Below are positions 25,917 to 32,746 of a DNA stretch of 34,877 nucleotides, in pieces (the first letter of the stretch is position 1; each line of letters begins with the position of its first letter). The DNA comes from Candidatus Aphodosoma intestinipullorum (GTDB lineage: Bacteria; Bacteroidota; Bacteroidia; Bacteroidales; Paludibacteraceae). The notes under the pieces are model-generated. The model saw only the letters and a program-made list of their open reading frames with translations, searched no databases and was not told the DNA's origin. Location of the stretch: the NCBI GenBank assembly GCA_017694515.1, contig JADIMV010000074.1, forward strand, positions 1 through 34,877, in the 5' to 3' direction. Made by a program: the position numbers and the translations under genes.

Positions 25917-25990
25917 GACAGTATATAAATATGGAATTGGTTAATAATCTATCTCTTAACTCGTCGGCGGACACTCCGCGCAACGGGCTG

Positions 25991-26023
25991 CAAAGGTATG
26001 CATTTTTTCCATACAAACCAAAA
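25991..26023 (-). promoter_or_regulatory. Promoter of the [FeFe] hydrogenase gene
   Basis: On the minus strand TTTTG (complement of 26019-26023) is followed after 20 nt by TACCTTTG (complement of 25991-25998), a full Bacteroidota-type promoter. Transcription would start near 25984, with a leader of about 68 nt. Confidence 0.75.
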
Positions 26024-26237
26024 CCTCCCCTCCGTACTCACCTCCCTCATCACACACTCCTCGCCGTTACTTTCCTCCTCCGTCTTCTGTGCAGTCCGCC
26101 GTCCCATCTTATACAAACAAAAGTTAAAAACACGTACTCTCGACGGAGACACTCCGAAGCCCTCCCGAAGACCCTCCGGAGTCCTGCCCGCTTCTCACCC
26201 GCCCCACCCGCTCCCGCGTGTCATCCGCCTCCGCCCA
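26024..26237. other. Intergenic region between divergent promoters
   Basis: This stretch lies between the hydrogenase promoter and the lipoprotein promoter and has no supported gene. It holds a 20-bp sequence (26123-26142) that recurs exactly at 20756-20775 upstream of higB, followed by several CTCCGAAG/CTCCGGAG-type short palindromes. Confidence 0.5.
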
Positions 26238-26269
26238 TTTTGCCGTTCGGACTAATTGTGCTACCTTTG
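26238..26269 (+). promoter_or_regulatory. Promoter of the DUF3298 lipoprotein gene
   Basis: TTTTG at 26238-26242, a 19-nt spacer, then TACCTTTG at 26262-26269: a full match to the Bacteroidota promoter. The start would be near 26276, about 22 nt before the ATG at 26298. Confidence 0.78.
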
Positions 26270-26297
26270 ACGTGTCTAACCAAAATACATCTTGACC

Positions 26298-27134
26298 ATG
26301 ACTTATCGTAGCTTCATCGCGACCGCCTTTGCGGCCCTGTCCGTTGCGGTCCTGTTCCTCGCCGCCCTTCTCTCCGGTTGCGCCGGCGAATCACGGCAGG
26401 GCACTACAAATCAGCCCGCCGCGCTCTCATTTGACACCTTGACTTACAGCCGTATCGACACCGCTGATGCCTCGCTCCGCTTCTCGCTCATCGCGGAAAT
26501 AGCCCTCCCCGAAGACTACGAGACAGAAGCTCTCCGCAACAACATAATATCTGACGTATTAGGCCGGCAGTTCACAGGAAAAACGGACCGCAGGCTGCTC
26601 GAAAACTATGCCGACACCATACGCGCCGAAATGACTATCCCCGAAATAGAAGATTTCGCCGGAACAGTACAGATGCGCTACGAAGAGAAACTGCATGGCA
26701 GCGTGACATTCGCCGCCGACTCATTCCTCTGCTACAGCCGCACGCTCTACATCTATCAGGGCGGAGCGCACGGGCTACAGACTGTACAGCACTTCACATA
26801 CCGCCTGCCCGATGGCACACCGCTGCACGAGGACGATGTGTTCGACCCCGCGGCGAAAGACCGCCTCACGGAACTGCTCGTCAGCGAGGCCGACCGTCTC
26901 CGCAACGACACCATATTACCCCGCGAGAAAAACGAATACTTCAATGACAGGAACATAGTGCCAAACGGTAATTTCCACATAACCGATAGCGGCATCGTCT
27001 ACCAGTACAACCCATACGACATCGCGCCCTACTCTTTCGGCGCAGTAGAAATCATGCTGCCGGCCGATAAAGTCATGCCGCTGCTCAACCGCCAGTCGCC
27101 CGTCTTCGGCTTCTTCTTCGGGAAACGTCGGTAG
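26298..27134 (+). CDS. DUF3298 (RsiV-like) domain lipoprotein
   Basis: A 278-residue secreted lipoprotein. The signal peptide ends in the lipobox LSGC (25-28), so C28 would be lipidated. The mature part has a beta-rich N-terminal region of the DUF4163 kind (about 45-150) and a C-terminal DUF3298 region with YIYQGGAHGLQTVQHFTY, LPDGTPLHEDDVF, FHITDSGIVYQYNPYDIAPY and FGAVEIMLPADKVMPLLN. The frame opens at a TTG (26292), but the ATG at 26298 begins the signal peptide properly and sits about 22 nt after a strong promoter, so I chose it. In Bacillus, RsiV with this fold is an anti-sigma factor that binds lysozyme. Here there is no anti-sigma segment or adjacent sigma factor, so only an envelope location is supported. 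Confidence 0.85.
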   Translation: MTYRSFIATAFAALSVAVLFLAALLSGCAGESRQGTTNQPAALSFDTLTYSRIDTADASLRFSLIAEIALPEDYETEALRNNIISDVLGRQFTGKTDRRLLENYADTIRAEMTIPEIEDFAGTVQMRYEEKLHGSVTFAADSFLCYSRTLYIYQGGAHGLQTVQHFTYRLPDGTPLHEDDVFDPAAKDRLTELLVSEADRLRNDTILPREKNEYFNDRNIVPNGNFHITDSGIVYQYNPYDIAPYSFGAVEIMLPADKVMPLLNRQSPVFGFFFGKRR

Positions 27135-27155
27135 GCACGGCGGTATACCTATACA

Positions 27156-27204
27156 AAAATGATAAGCCGCGCCGGAGACAATCTCCGGCGCGGCTTATCA
27201 TTTT
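27156..27204. terminator. Bidirectional terminator between convergent genes
   Basis: A perfect 23-bp inverted repeat (27156-27178 and 27182-27204) with a CAA loop. The GC-rich core is flanked by A and T runs, giving a hairpin plus U-run in both directions. It serves the DUF3298 gene (+) and rprY (-). Confidence 0.93.
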
Positions 27205-27226
27205 ACTGCTTTATCCTGTCCTCCGC

Positions 27227-27922
27227 TCAGTCAGGAATAATGAGCTTGTAGCCCTTTCCGTGGATATTGATAATCTCCACATCCGGGTCATCTTTGAGGA
27301 GCTTGCGGAGCTTGGTGATATACACATCCATGCTGCGGGCATTGAAATAATTGTCCTCCACCCATATAGTCTTCAGCGCGTAGTTACGCTCAAGTATGTT
27401 GTTGACATTCTGCACGAGAAGTGTCAGCAGCTCAGACTCCTTGGTAGTCAGCTTCACAGTGCGCTGGTCTGAGATGAGCAGCTGTTTCTGAGTGTCGAAC
27501 ACCATCTTGCCGAGACGGTACTCGTTGCCGTTCTTGTTCTTCTTACCGCTGACACGGCGCATGATAGCCTCGATGCGGAACAGCATCTCCTCCATCGAGA
27601 ACGGTTTTGTGATATAGTCATCAGCCCCTATCTTGAAGCCTTCGAGCACATCCTCCTTAAGCGACTTCGCCGTCAGGAACACTATGGGGATTATGCCATT
27701 TATCTTACGGATATCCTGGGCGAGAGTGAAACCGTCCTTCTTTGGCATCATGACATCGAGGATACAGAGGTCGTATCTCTCGTTTACAAACGACTGGTAA
27801 CCAGCCTCACCGTCGGGCATCAGATTTACATCGAAGCCCTTGGCCTGAAGATACTCACGGAGCAACATACCGAGGTTCTCGTCATCTTCACACAACAGAA
27901 TCTTTACTTTTTCCATCATCAT
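27227..27922 (-). CDS. rprY: RprY-type response regulator (OmpR family)
   Basis: A 231-residue regulator. The receiver domain has E12/D13/D14, phospho-acceptor D56 (CILDVMMPKKDGF), FLTAKSLKEDVLEGFKIGADDYITKPFSMEE, and a winged-helix output domain with LTTKESELLTLLVQNVNNIL and RSMDVYITKLRKLLKDDPDVEI. The receiver text closely resembles RprY as I know it from Bacteroides and Porphyromonas, where the RprXY pair affects envelope, ion and oxidative stress responses. Three ATGs in a row start the gene (27922, 27919, 27916), and the exact one is uncertain. The sensor gene is 154 nt upstream on the same strand, an unusual order (sensor first) and a fairly wide gap. Confidence 0.9.
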   Translation of the reverse strand: MMMEKVKILLCEDDENLGMLLREYLQAKGFDVNLMPDGEAGYQSFVNERYDLCILDVMMPKKDGFTLAQDIRKINGIIPIVFLTAKSLKEDVLEGFKIGADDYITKPFSMEEMLFRIEAIMRRVSGKKNKNGNEYRLGKMVFDTQKQLLISDQRTVKLTTKESELLTLLVQNVNNILERNYALKTIWVEDNYFNARSMDVYITKLRKLLKDDPDVEIINIHGKGYKLIIPD

Positions 27923-28076
27923 AAACGACTAATTTTAAGGTTATTGATTTTACAAATAAATTCCTCATCCCAAGTCTCCCGCGTGGCAGTCATGACCCGT
28001 TCTTGCTTACAGGACTGACACAGGCCCGTCTCCGGCACATGACAGCCTCCCGTCCTGAGTATGGCGCACATCCCGT

Positions 28077-29597
28077 CTATGACACTGCCGGTATTTCTAT
28101 TATGAACTTCGTTCCGACATTCTCCTCTGACTCCACGCGGATGTTGCCCTTATGTTCCGTCACTATCCTCTTCACATAGCTCAGGCCGAGGCCGAAGCCC
28201 TTCACATCGTGACGGTTGCCCGTAGGCACACGGTAGAACTTGTCGAATATATGTTTCTGATACTCCTTCTTTATGCCTATGCCGTTATCCTCTATAGAGA
28301 TGAATAGCTTATTTTTCTCGTTCCATGTCGAGACAAGGAGTATGAGCGGCACATCAGGACGCGCGTACTTCACCGCATTGTCCATAAGGTTGTAGATGAC
28401 ATTGCCGAAATGCATCTCGTCTACCTCTGCATCCGCATTCGATGCGGCGAGCTTGGTCTTTATCCGTCCGCCCTTGGCCTGTACCTTCAACGAGAAATTG
28501 CCCACGATGTTCTCTATCATCTCGTTTATGTCCAACTCCCGGAAATTGAAAGTATACTTCTTGTTCCCGTCATATACCGACATCTGCAACACCTTCTCCA
28601 CTTGGAACGAGAGGCGCTTCGTCTCATCGCGTATCACGTGCGATATGTGTTCGAGCAGCATCGGCGACTTGTTCACCGCAGGGTCATTGAGCATCTGCGC
28701 TGCCAGCGATATGGACGACACGGGAGTCTTCAGTTCGTGCGTCATGTTGTTCACGAAATCGTTCTTCATCTCATTGACCCACTTCTGCCTGAATATATAT
28801 ATGATAGTCAGTACGAATGTGGCGAACAACAGTAGCGACAGAAGCACCGATGGTATCAGCAGCCCCATTGACCGGGCGTAATACATCTCCTCGTCCGGAA
28901 AGAACAGATACAGGTAATACCCCGTTCCCTCCTTGTCTTGCGGGAAAAACCTCTGTCTGTACCCCACAGTCCTGTTGTCCAGCATACCGCTGCCATGACA
29001 CGAATAGACTATGTTGTTCCACCGGTCTACCACCATGAAATGATAGGCGAGGTCGATACCGTTATTATGCAGACTCGTCTTTATCATCCCGTCCAGTGCC
29101 TCCATATCCACCCGCTCCGTGATGTCGCTGTTTGGTGCTTCGTTCACGAGCCGCGCCATCACAACGTCCAAAAGTGACTTTGTGCGCATGAACCGCGCGT
29201 AATAACGGGCGTTAAACTCCTTATTCATGTTCTGCAACGAACCTTTTCCCTTAGGCTTGACCGTATAATAGGACTCCTCCCCCGGCACAAGCAGCGAATC
29301 GCGTTCGCTGAAAAACACACTCGGTCTGGCCGATGAAGCCGCATATTCGCCGAGCACCTCTTTCGTGGCCGCCATATCGCAGGAGCCCTCGCCTTCAAGC
29401 GTCTGGTCTATGAACTTGCGCACCTCGGCCTCCTCAACTTCGCAGACCACTCGGTACAGGCTACGCCTGACGGCATCGCCGAACTGCTCCCTGACCATAT
29501 TGCTGCTCTGGTTTATATACCTCAATTGCAGGAGAAGCAGGCCGACAAAAGTCACCGTCATAAAAAATATCAAAATCCAAACACTGTTCTTTTTCAT
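28077..29597 (-). CDS. rprX: RprX-type sensor histidine kinase
   Basis: A 506-residue inner-membrane kinase, partner of RprY. TM1 is about 6-27 and TM2 about 246-269; the roughly 220-residue region between them is the periplasmic sensor. HisKA carries H287 in NNMTHELKTPVSSISLAAQML. HATPase shows IYNLMDNAVKYA (N box), IEDNGIGIKKEYQ (G1), IFDKFYRVPTGN (F box) and KGFGLGLSYVKR (G2). The length is close to that of RprX. The frame extends to a TTG at 29606, but the ATG at 29597 gives MKKNSVWILIFF, a normal start to TM1, so I used it. A TATCTTTG box lies about 100 nt upstream on the same strand. Confidence 0.9.
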   Translation of the reverse strand: MKKNSVWILIFFMTVTFVGLLLLQLRYINQSSNMVREQFGDAVRRSLYRVVCEVEEAEVRKFIDQTLEGEGSCDMAATKEVLGEYAASSARPSVFFSERDSLLVPGEESYYTVKPKGKGSLQNMNKEFNARYYARFMRTKSLLDVVMARLVNEAPNSDITERVDMEALDGMIKTSLHNNGIDLAYHFMVVDRWNNIVYSCHGSGMLDNRTVGYRQRFFPQDKEGTGYYLYLFFPDEEMYYARSMGLLIPSVLLSLLLFATFVLTIIYIFRQKWVNEMKNDFVNNMTHELKTPVSSISLAAQMLNDPAVNKSPMLLEHISHVIRDETKRLSFQVEKVLQMSVYDGNKKYTFNFRELDINEMIENIVGNFSLKVQAKGGRIKTKLAASNADAEVDEMHFGNVIYNLMDNAVKYARPDVPLILLVSTWNEKNKLFISIEDNGIGIKKEYQKHIFDKFYRVPTGNRHDVKGFGLGLSYVKRIVTEHKGNIRVESEENVGTKFIIEIPAVS

Positions 29598-29697
29598 AAA
29601 AAACAAAAGTGTTAAACGGTCGGCTTTAACTAAACAGGATGTCTGATTTAAGACTTTTCTGTGATGCGTCTAATCCTTTTTACATAAATCGGCACGA

Positions 29698-29705
29698 CAA
29701 AGATA
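29698..29705 (-). promoter_or_regulatory. Probable -7 box of the rprX promoter
   Basis: The minus strand reads TATCTTTG (complement of CAAAGATA), matching the TAnnTTTG box about 100 nt before the rprX ATG. The -33 TTTG is not clear at the usual spacing, so the promoter may be weak or regulated. Confidence 0.45.
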
Positions 29706-29921
29706 AAAAACAATCGGAACATTAACTATAGCATTCACCATTTTTAACTCGAAATTTTATTAATGTGGATTAAAAGGAAGTGCAGGGGAACTAATCAAGC
29801 CGTGAATTGTGGTTAATTTTTGAAGAAATAAGGGACGGCGCACCATTACAGCCTGCAAACAACTATCTCACACTGGCACAACCACCGTTGTGGAAACACT
29901 CACGGCCACTCTCCCACGGGT
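29706..29921. other. AT-rich intergenic region, no gene seen
   Basis: This stretch lies between rprX and the GtrA gene. The left part is AT-rich and contains no supported ORF. A small CACAAC-CACC-GTTGTG hairpin (29877-29892) follows the GtrA stop in the minus direction but lacks a T-run, so I do not call it a terminator. Confidence 0.5.
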
Positions 29922-30416
29922 CTATGCCTTGAAAGAGAAATGTTTCTGCATGAAATAGCTGAAAAGGGTCGTCACCGCCGTAGTGAGCATCTTTGACGGG
30001 GTCGGGTATATGCCGCACACCTCAACGAACAGTTTGAGGCACACGTAGTTAAGTACTATACATGACAGCACCGTGAAAAGGTAACGCACCAGCTGCGTGC
30101 GTCCGCGCAGCGGACTTTCTGAGAATGATATGTACCGCGCCAGCCAGAATCCGGAAAGGAATGTGATGGGGAACGTAAATATGAACGATGCGATATGTGG
30201 AGTGAAAGCAAGAAACCCCACATGAACCTCCTGCTTGTCAAATACGAAGTTATAGAATATGAGATACAGTACCCAGTCGAAACAGACATTCGCGCCGCCC
30301 GTAAGGCCATAGCGGAACAGCTGCCTCGGCACCAGACTACGGAACGGACGGTAAAAAAAATCAACCGCAGCCGATATGTATTTCTGCAAAAAGGCGTTTA
30401 CCGGATGCATCGTCAT
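29922..30416 (-). CDS. GtrA-family membrane protein
   Basis: A 164-residue membrane protein of the GtrA family (PF04138), small proteins implicated in moving lipid-linked sugars across the membrane during cell-surface polysaccharide synthesis. After a basic N-terminus with RQLFRYGLTGGANVCFDWVLY, four hydrophobic helices follow (about 33-56, 69-93, 105-128 and 138-158), ending in YFMQKHFSFKA, a characteristic GtrA C-terminus. The start is 30416, with an alternative ATG at 30410. No glycosyltransferase partner is adjacent. It lies just downstream of a set of minus-strand promoter repeats (30549-30745), which probably drive it. Confidence 0.88.
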   Translation of the reverse strand: MTMHPVNAFLQKYISAAVDFFYRPFRSLVPRQLFRYGLTGGANVCFDWVLYLIFYNFVFDKQEVHVGFLAFTPHIASFIFTFPITFLSGFWLARYISFSESPLRGRTQLVRYLFTVLSCIVLNYVCLKLFVEVCGIYPTPSKMLTTAVTTLFSYFMQKHFSFKA

Positions 30417-30436
30417 CTCAGTTTTTTCTTGTTACG

Positions 30437-30468
30437 TTTTGCCGTTATTCCAAATATTGCTACTTTTG
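30437..30468 (+). promoter_or_regulatory. Rightward promoter upstream of rsmA
   Basis: TTTTG at 30437-30441, a 19-nt spacer and TACTTTTG at 30461-30468 match the Bacteroidota promoter. Transcription from about 30475 would run through the repeat array into rsmA with a leader of about 295 nt, head-on against the minus-strand promoters. Confidence 0.65.
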
Positions 30469-30548
30469 TGTCTTGTATTAAAGCCTTAATGCAAGGCAAA
30501 TACGGCCGACTGCTCACAGCGCGGTAGCGGCTGGCGGAAAACACGTGG

Positions 30549-30745
30549 CAAAGATAGTGAAAGGTGAGAGCAATGGCAACAAACCTGTTTGGTTGGCATT
30601 GCCGAACCGAATCCTGTCTCCGTGAAACAAAGATAGCGAAAGTCGAATACAAAAGTGGCAAACTTGTTTGACTGCTTTTGTTGAGGCGCATCCTGTCTTC
30701 GCACGTCTACGTGCAAAGATAAGACAAACCCGACAAATAACAAAC
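30549..30745 (-). repeat. Tandem array of promoter-bearing repeats (79-86 bp units)
   Basis: Three minus-strand TATCTTTG boxes lie at 30714-30721, 30628-30635 and 30549-30556, 86 and 79 bp apart. The two complete units share AGACAGGATKCG downstream of the box and the inverted repeat CAAACARGTTTG (complements near 30659-30670 and 30579-30590) before the next box. The rightmost box has TTTG 19 nt upstream, a complete promoter. The leftmost has TTG at 20 nt; the middle one has looser spacing. The array would direct transcription toward the GtrA gene. Minus-strand ORFs inside it look spurious. Confidence 0.7.
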
Positions 30746-30769
30746 AGACAGAAACTCTGACAATGCCTG

Positions 30770-31588
30770 ATGAGCGAAGTAAGGGCGAAAAAATATCTGG
30801 GGCAGCATTTCCTCACGGACGAAAGTGTGGCGGAGCGCATAGCTTCGTCACTCGGTTTGACTGCACCCGCACCCGTACTTGAAATAGGGCCTGGCATGGG
30901 AGTCTTGACGCGCCACTTGATGCTCAACCCGCTCATCGACCTCACAGCCGTAGAAATAGACCCCGAGTCGGTCAGCTACCTCCGAACGCACTACCCCACG
31001 CTCAGACTTATAGAAGGCGACTTCCTCAAGATGGACCTCAAAGCCCTGTACGGCGACAGTCCATTCATGGTCATAGGCAACTATCCATACAACATATCGA
31101 GCCAGATATTCTTCAAAGTACTGGAATACAGGGATCAGATACCCGTCTGCGCGGGCATGATACAGAAAGAGGTGGCCGAGCGCATTGCCGCCCCGCACGG
31201 GAGCAAGACCTACGGTATCACTTCCGCCCTGTTGCAGGCGTTTTACGACATAGAATACCTTTTCACTGTCCACGAGCACGTGTTCAACCCGCCCCCCAAG
31301 GTAAAGTCGGCCGTCATACGCATGACGCGCAACTCCACACATGACCTCGGATGCGATGAACGGCTTTTCATCCGAGTGGTCAAGACGGCATTCAATCAGC
31401 GGCGCAAGACTCTGCGCAATTCGCTCAAGCCGATGATGCAGGGCAGGGAGATGGCCGAGTCGGTCTTCGGTCTGCGACCGGAACAGATTTCCGTCAAGGG
31501 TTTCATTGACCTGACAAACCTCGTGCAGGAAATTCTGAGCCAGCCTCCATCGCGACCGGCTCTGCCGGCGGACACCGCATTATGCTGA
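30770..31588 (+). CDS. rsmA: 16S rRNA (adenine-N6,N6)-dimethyltransferase
   Basis: A 272-residue cytoplasmic methyltransferase (KsgA) that dimethylates two adjacent adenines near the 3' end of 16S rRNA during small-subunit maturation. It shows the N-terminal KKYLGQHFLTD, SAM motif I LEIGPGMGVLT (37-47), the acidic VEIDPES motif II, GDFLKMD, catalytic motif NYPYNISSQIFF (from 104) and the C-terminal NPPPKVKSAVIRM and FNQRRKTLRNSL. All key residues are present and the length is usual. The ATG at 30770 gives MSEVRAKKYLGQHF; another ATG at 30763 is out of frame. The promoter at 30437-30468 is the best candidate to drive it. Confidence 0.97.
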   Translation: MSEVRAKKYLGQHFLTDESVAERIASSLGLTAPAPVLEIGPGMGVLTRHLMLNPLIDLTAVEIDPESVSYLRTHYPTLRLIEGDFLKMDLKALYGDSPFMVIGNYPYNISSQIFFKVLEYRDQIPVCAGMIQKEVAERIAAPHGSKTYGITSALLQAFYDIEYLFTVHEHVFNPPPKVKSAVIRMTRNSTHDLGCDERLFIRVVKTAFNQRRKTLRNSLKPMMQGREMAESVFGLRPEQISVKGFIDLTNLVQEILSQPPSRPALPADTALC

Positions 31589-31779
31589 CATTCTGGAACA
31601 ATGTCCTGCGGTGACAGGCAACAACGCCACACAAATTCCGTCGACAGGGCCGTAGCAGGGATTTCATTGAGAGAAACAAACTAACGGAAAAACATTTACC
31701 CCGGAAACGCCCGTGGCAACTCCAGAGATATTGGGGAACGAGAGCCGCTGACTCTCCGGAATGAAATTCAGAAGCGATT

Positions 31780-32724
31780 ATGTCAGAACTCAGGATATTC
31801 TACAAGGACAACGGACGCATCAAAATATCGAAGACCATCGAGACGCTCAAAGAAGTGCCGCTCAGCTCATGTCTCTGGATAGACCTCATCGATGTGGATG
31901 TCGATGTGGAGAGCGAACTTGAGCAGTTCCTCAAAATCTACATACAGGAAGAGGAAGAGATGGAGGAAATCGAGCTTTCATCCCGCTACATGGAAACGGA
32001 GGACAGCATCGTGGCCAACTCCAGTTTCCTTCTCGACTCATTCGAGGAGGAGACCATCTCGTTCATAATCAAGAATAACATACTAATCTCCGTGCGTAAC
32101 GAGCAGTTGCGGTCATTCAACGAAACGGTGAAGAAGATGTTCGCCAACCCGCGCAACTACCTCAGTGGACACCATGTGCTTGTCGCCCTGCTTGAGACCC
32201 GTGTCGACTACGATGCCGATATGATAGAGGAAATGACCCGCGAGATAACCGTCCTGTCGAACCGTTTGAAAGCTAACGAGGACTTGGACGACGACATACT
32301 CATAGACATCAAGGAGCTACAGGAGAAGACCATGAAAATTCGGGAGAACATAGTGGACAAGTCGCGCGTCTGCTCCAACATACTCCGCAGCGAGCTCTTC
32401 CCGACAGATGCAAAGGCCAAGCTCTCCATCGTCATCAAGGACATCAATTCGCTCTTTGAGCACACGCGTTTCTCGTTTGACCGTCTGGAGTATTTGCAGG
32501 ATGCGTTCCTCGGCCTCATCAACCTCCAGCAGAACAAGATAACCAAGACATTCACGATAGTGAGCGTCATATTCATGCCGCCCACACTCGTGGCGAGCAT
32601 ATACGGAATGAACTTCAATATGCCGGAACTCGGATGGGAGCACGGCTACCTCTACGCACTCGGACTGATGGTCATCTGCGTGGTTGTCATCCTGCTCTTC
32701 TTCCGATGGAAAAAGTGGTTGTAA
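31780..32724 (+). CDS. corA: CorA-family divalent cation transporter
   Basis: A 314-residue inner-membrane channel for Mg2+ (or Co2+/Ni2+). A long acidic, helical cytoplasmic part (1 to about 250), with runs such as EEEEMEEIEL, is followed by two C-terminal helices (about 251-272 and 287-309). The first ends in the family hallmark YGMNFNMPE, holding the GMN selectivity motif, and the protein ends with basic RWKKWL. Architecture and length fit the CorA family; cobalt, nickel or zinc variants cannot be excluded. The 191-nt space after rsmA shows no recognisable Mg2+ riboswitch and no clear promoter. uvrB follows after 22 nt. Confidence 0.93.
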   Translation: MSELRIFYKDNGRIKISKTIETLKEVPLSSCLWIDLIDVDVDVESELEQFLKIYIQEEEEMEEIELSSRYMETEDSIVANSSFLLDSFEEETISFIIKNNILISVRNEQLRSFNETVKKMFANPRNYLSGHHVLVALLETRVDYDADMIEEMTREITVLSNRLKANEDLDDDILIDIKELQEKTMKIRENIVDKSRVCSNILRSELFPTDAKAKLSIVIKDINSLFEHTRFSFDRLEYLQDAFLGLINLQQNKITKTFTIVSVIFMPPTLVASIYGMNFNMPELGWEHGYLYALGLMVICVVVILLFFRWKKWL

Positions 32725-32746
32725 CAATCTCATAGGGGGGAGGGAA

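Noticed and set aside
30657-30675. Possible + strand sigma-54 site (TGGCAA...TTTG) before rsmA
   Set aside because: The -12 GC is missing and the sequence is part of the tandem repeat; a housekeeping gene is also an unlikely target.
30413-30945. Several minus-strand small ORFs between gtrA-like gene and rsmA
   Set aside because: They overlap each other, the promoter repeats and the rsmA start; their similarity to one another follows from the DNA repeats, not from protein constraint.
31589-31779. Possible Mg2+ riboswitch before the corA-like gene
   Set aside because: I could not identify the conserved elements of known Mg2+ riboswitches; only unspecific short complementarities are present.
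32684-32746. N-terminal extension of UvrB into corA
   Set aside because: UvrB proteins start just before SEFQPTGDQPEAI; the ATG at 32747 has a strong ribosome-binding tract.
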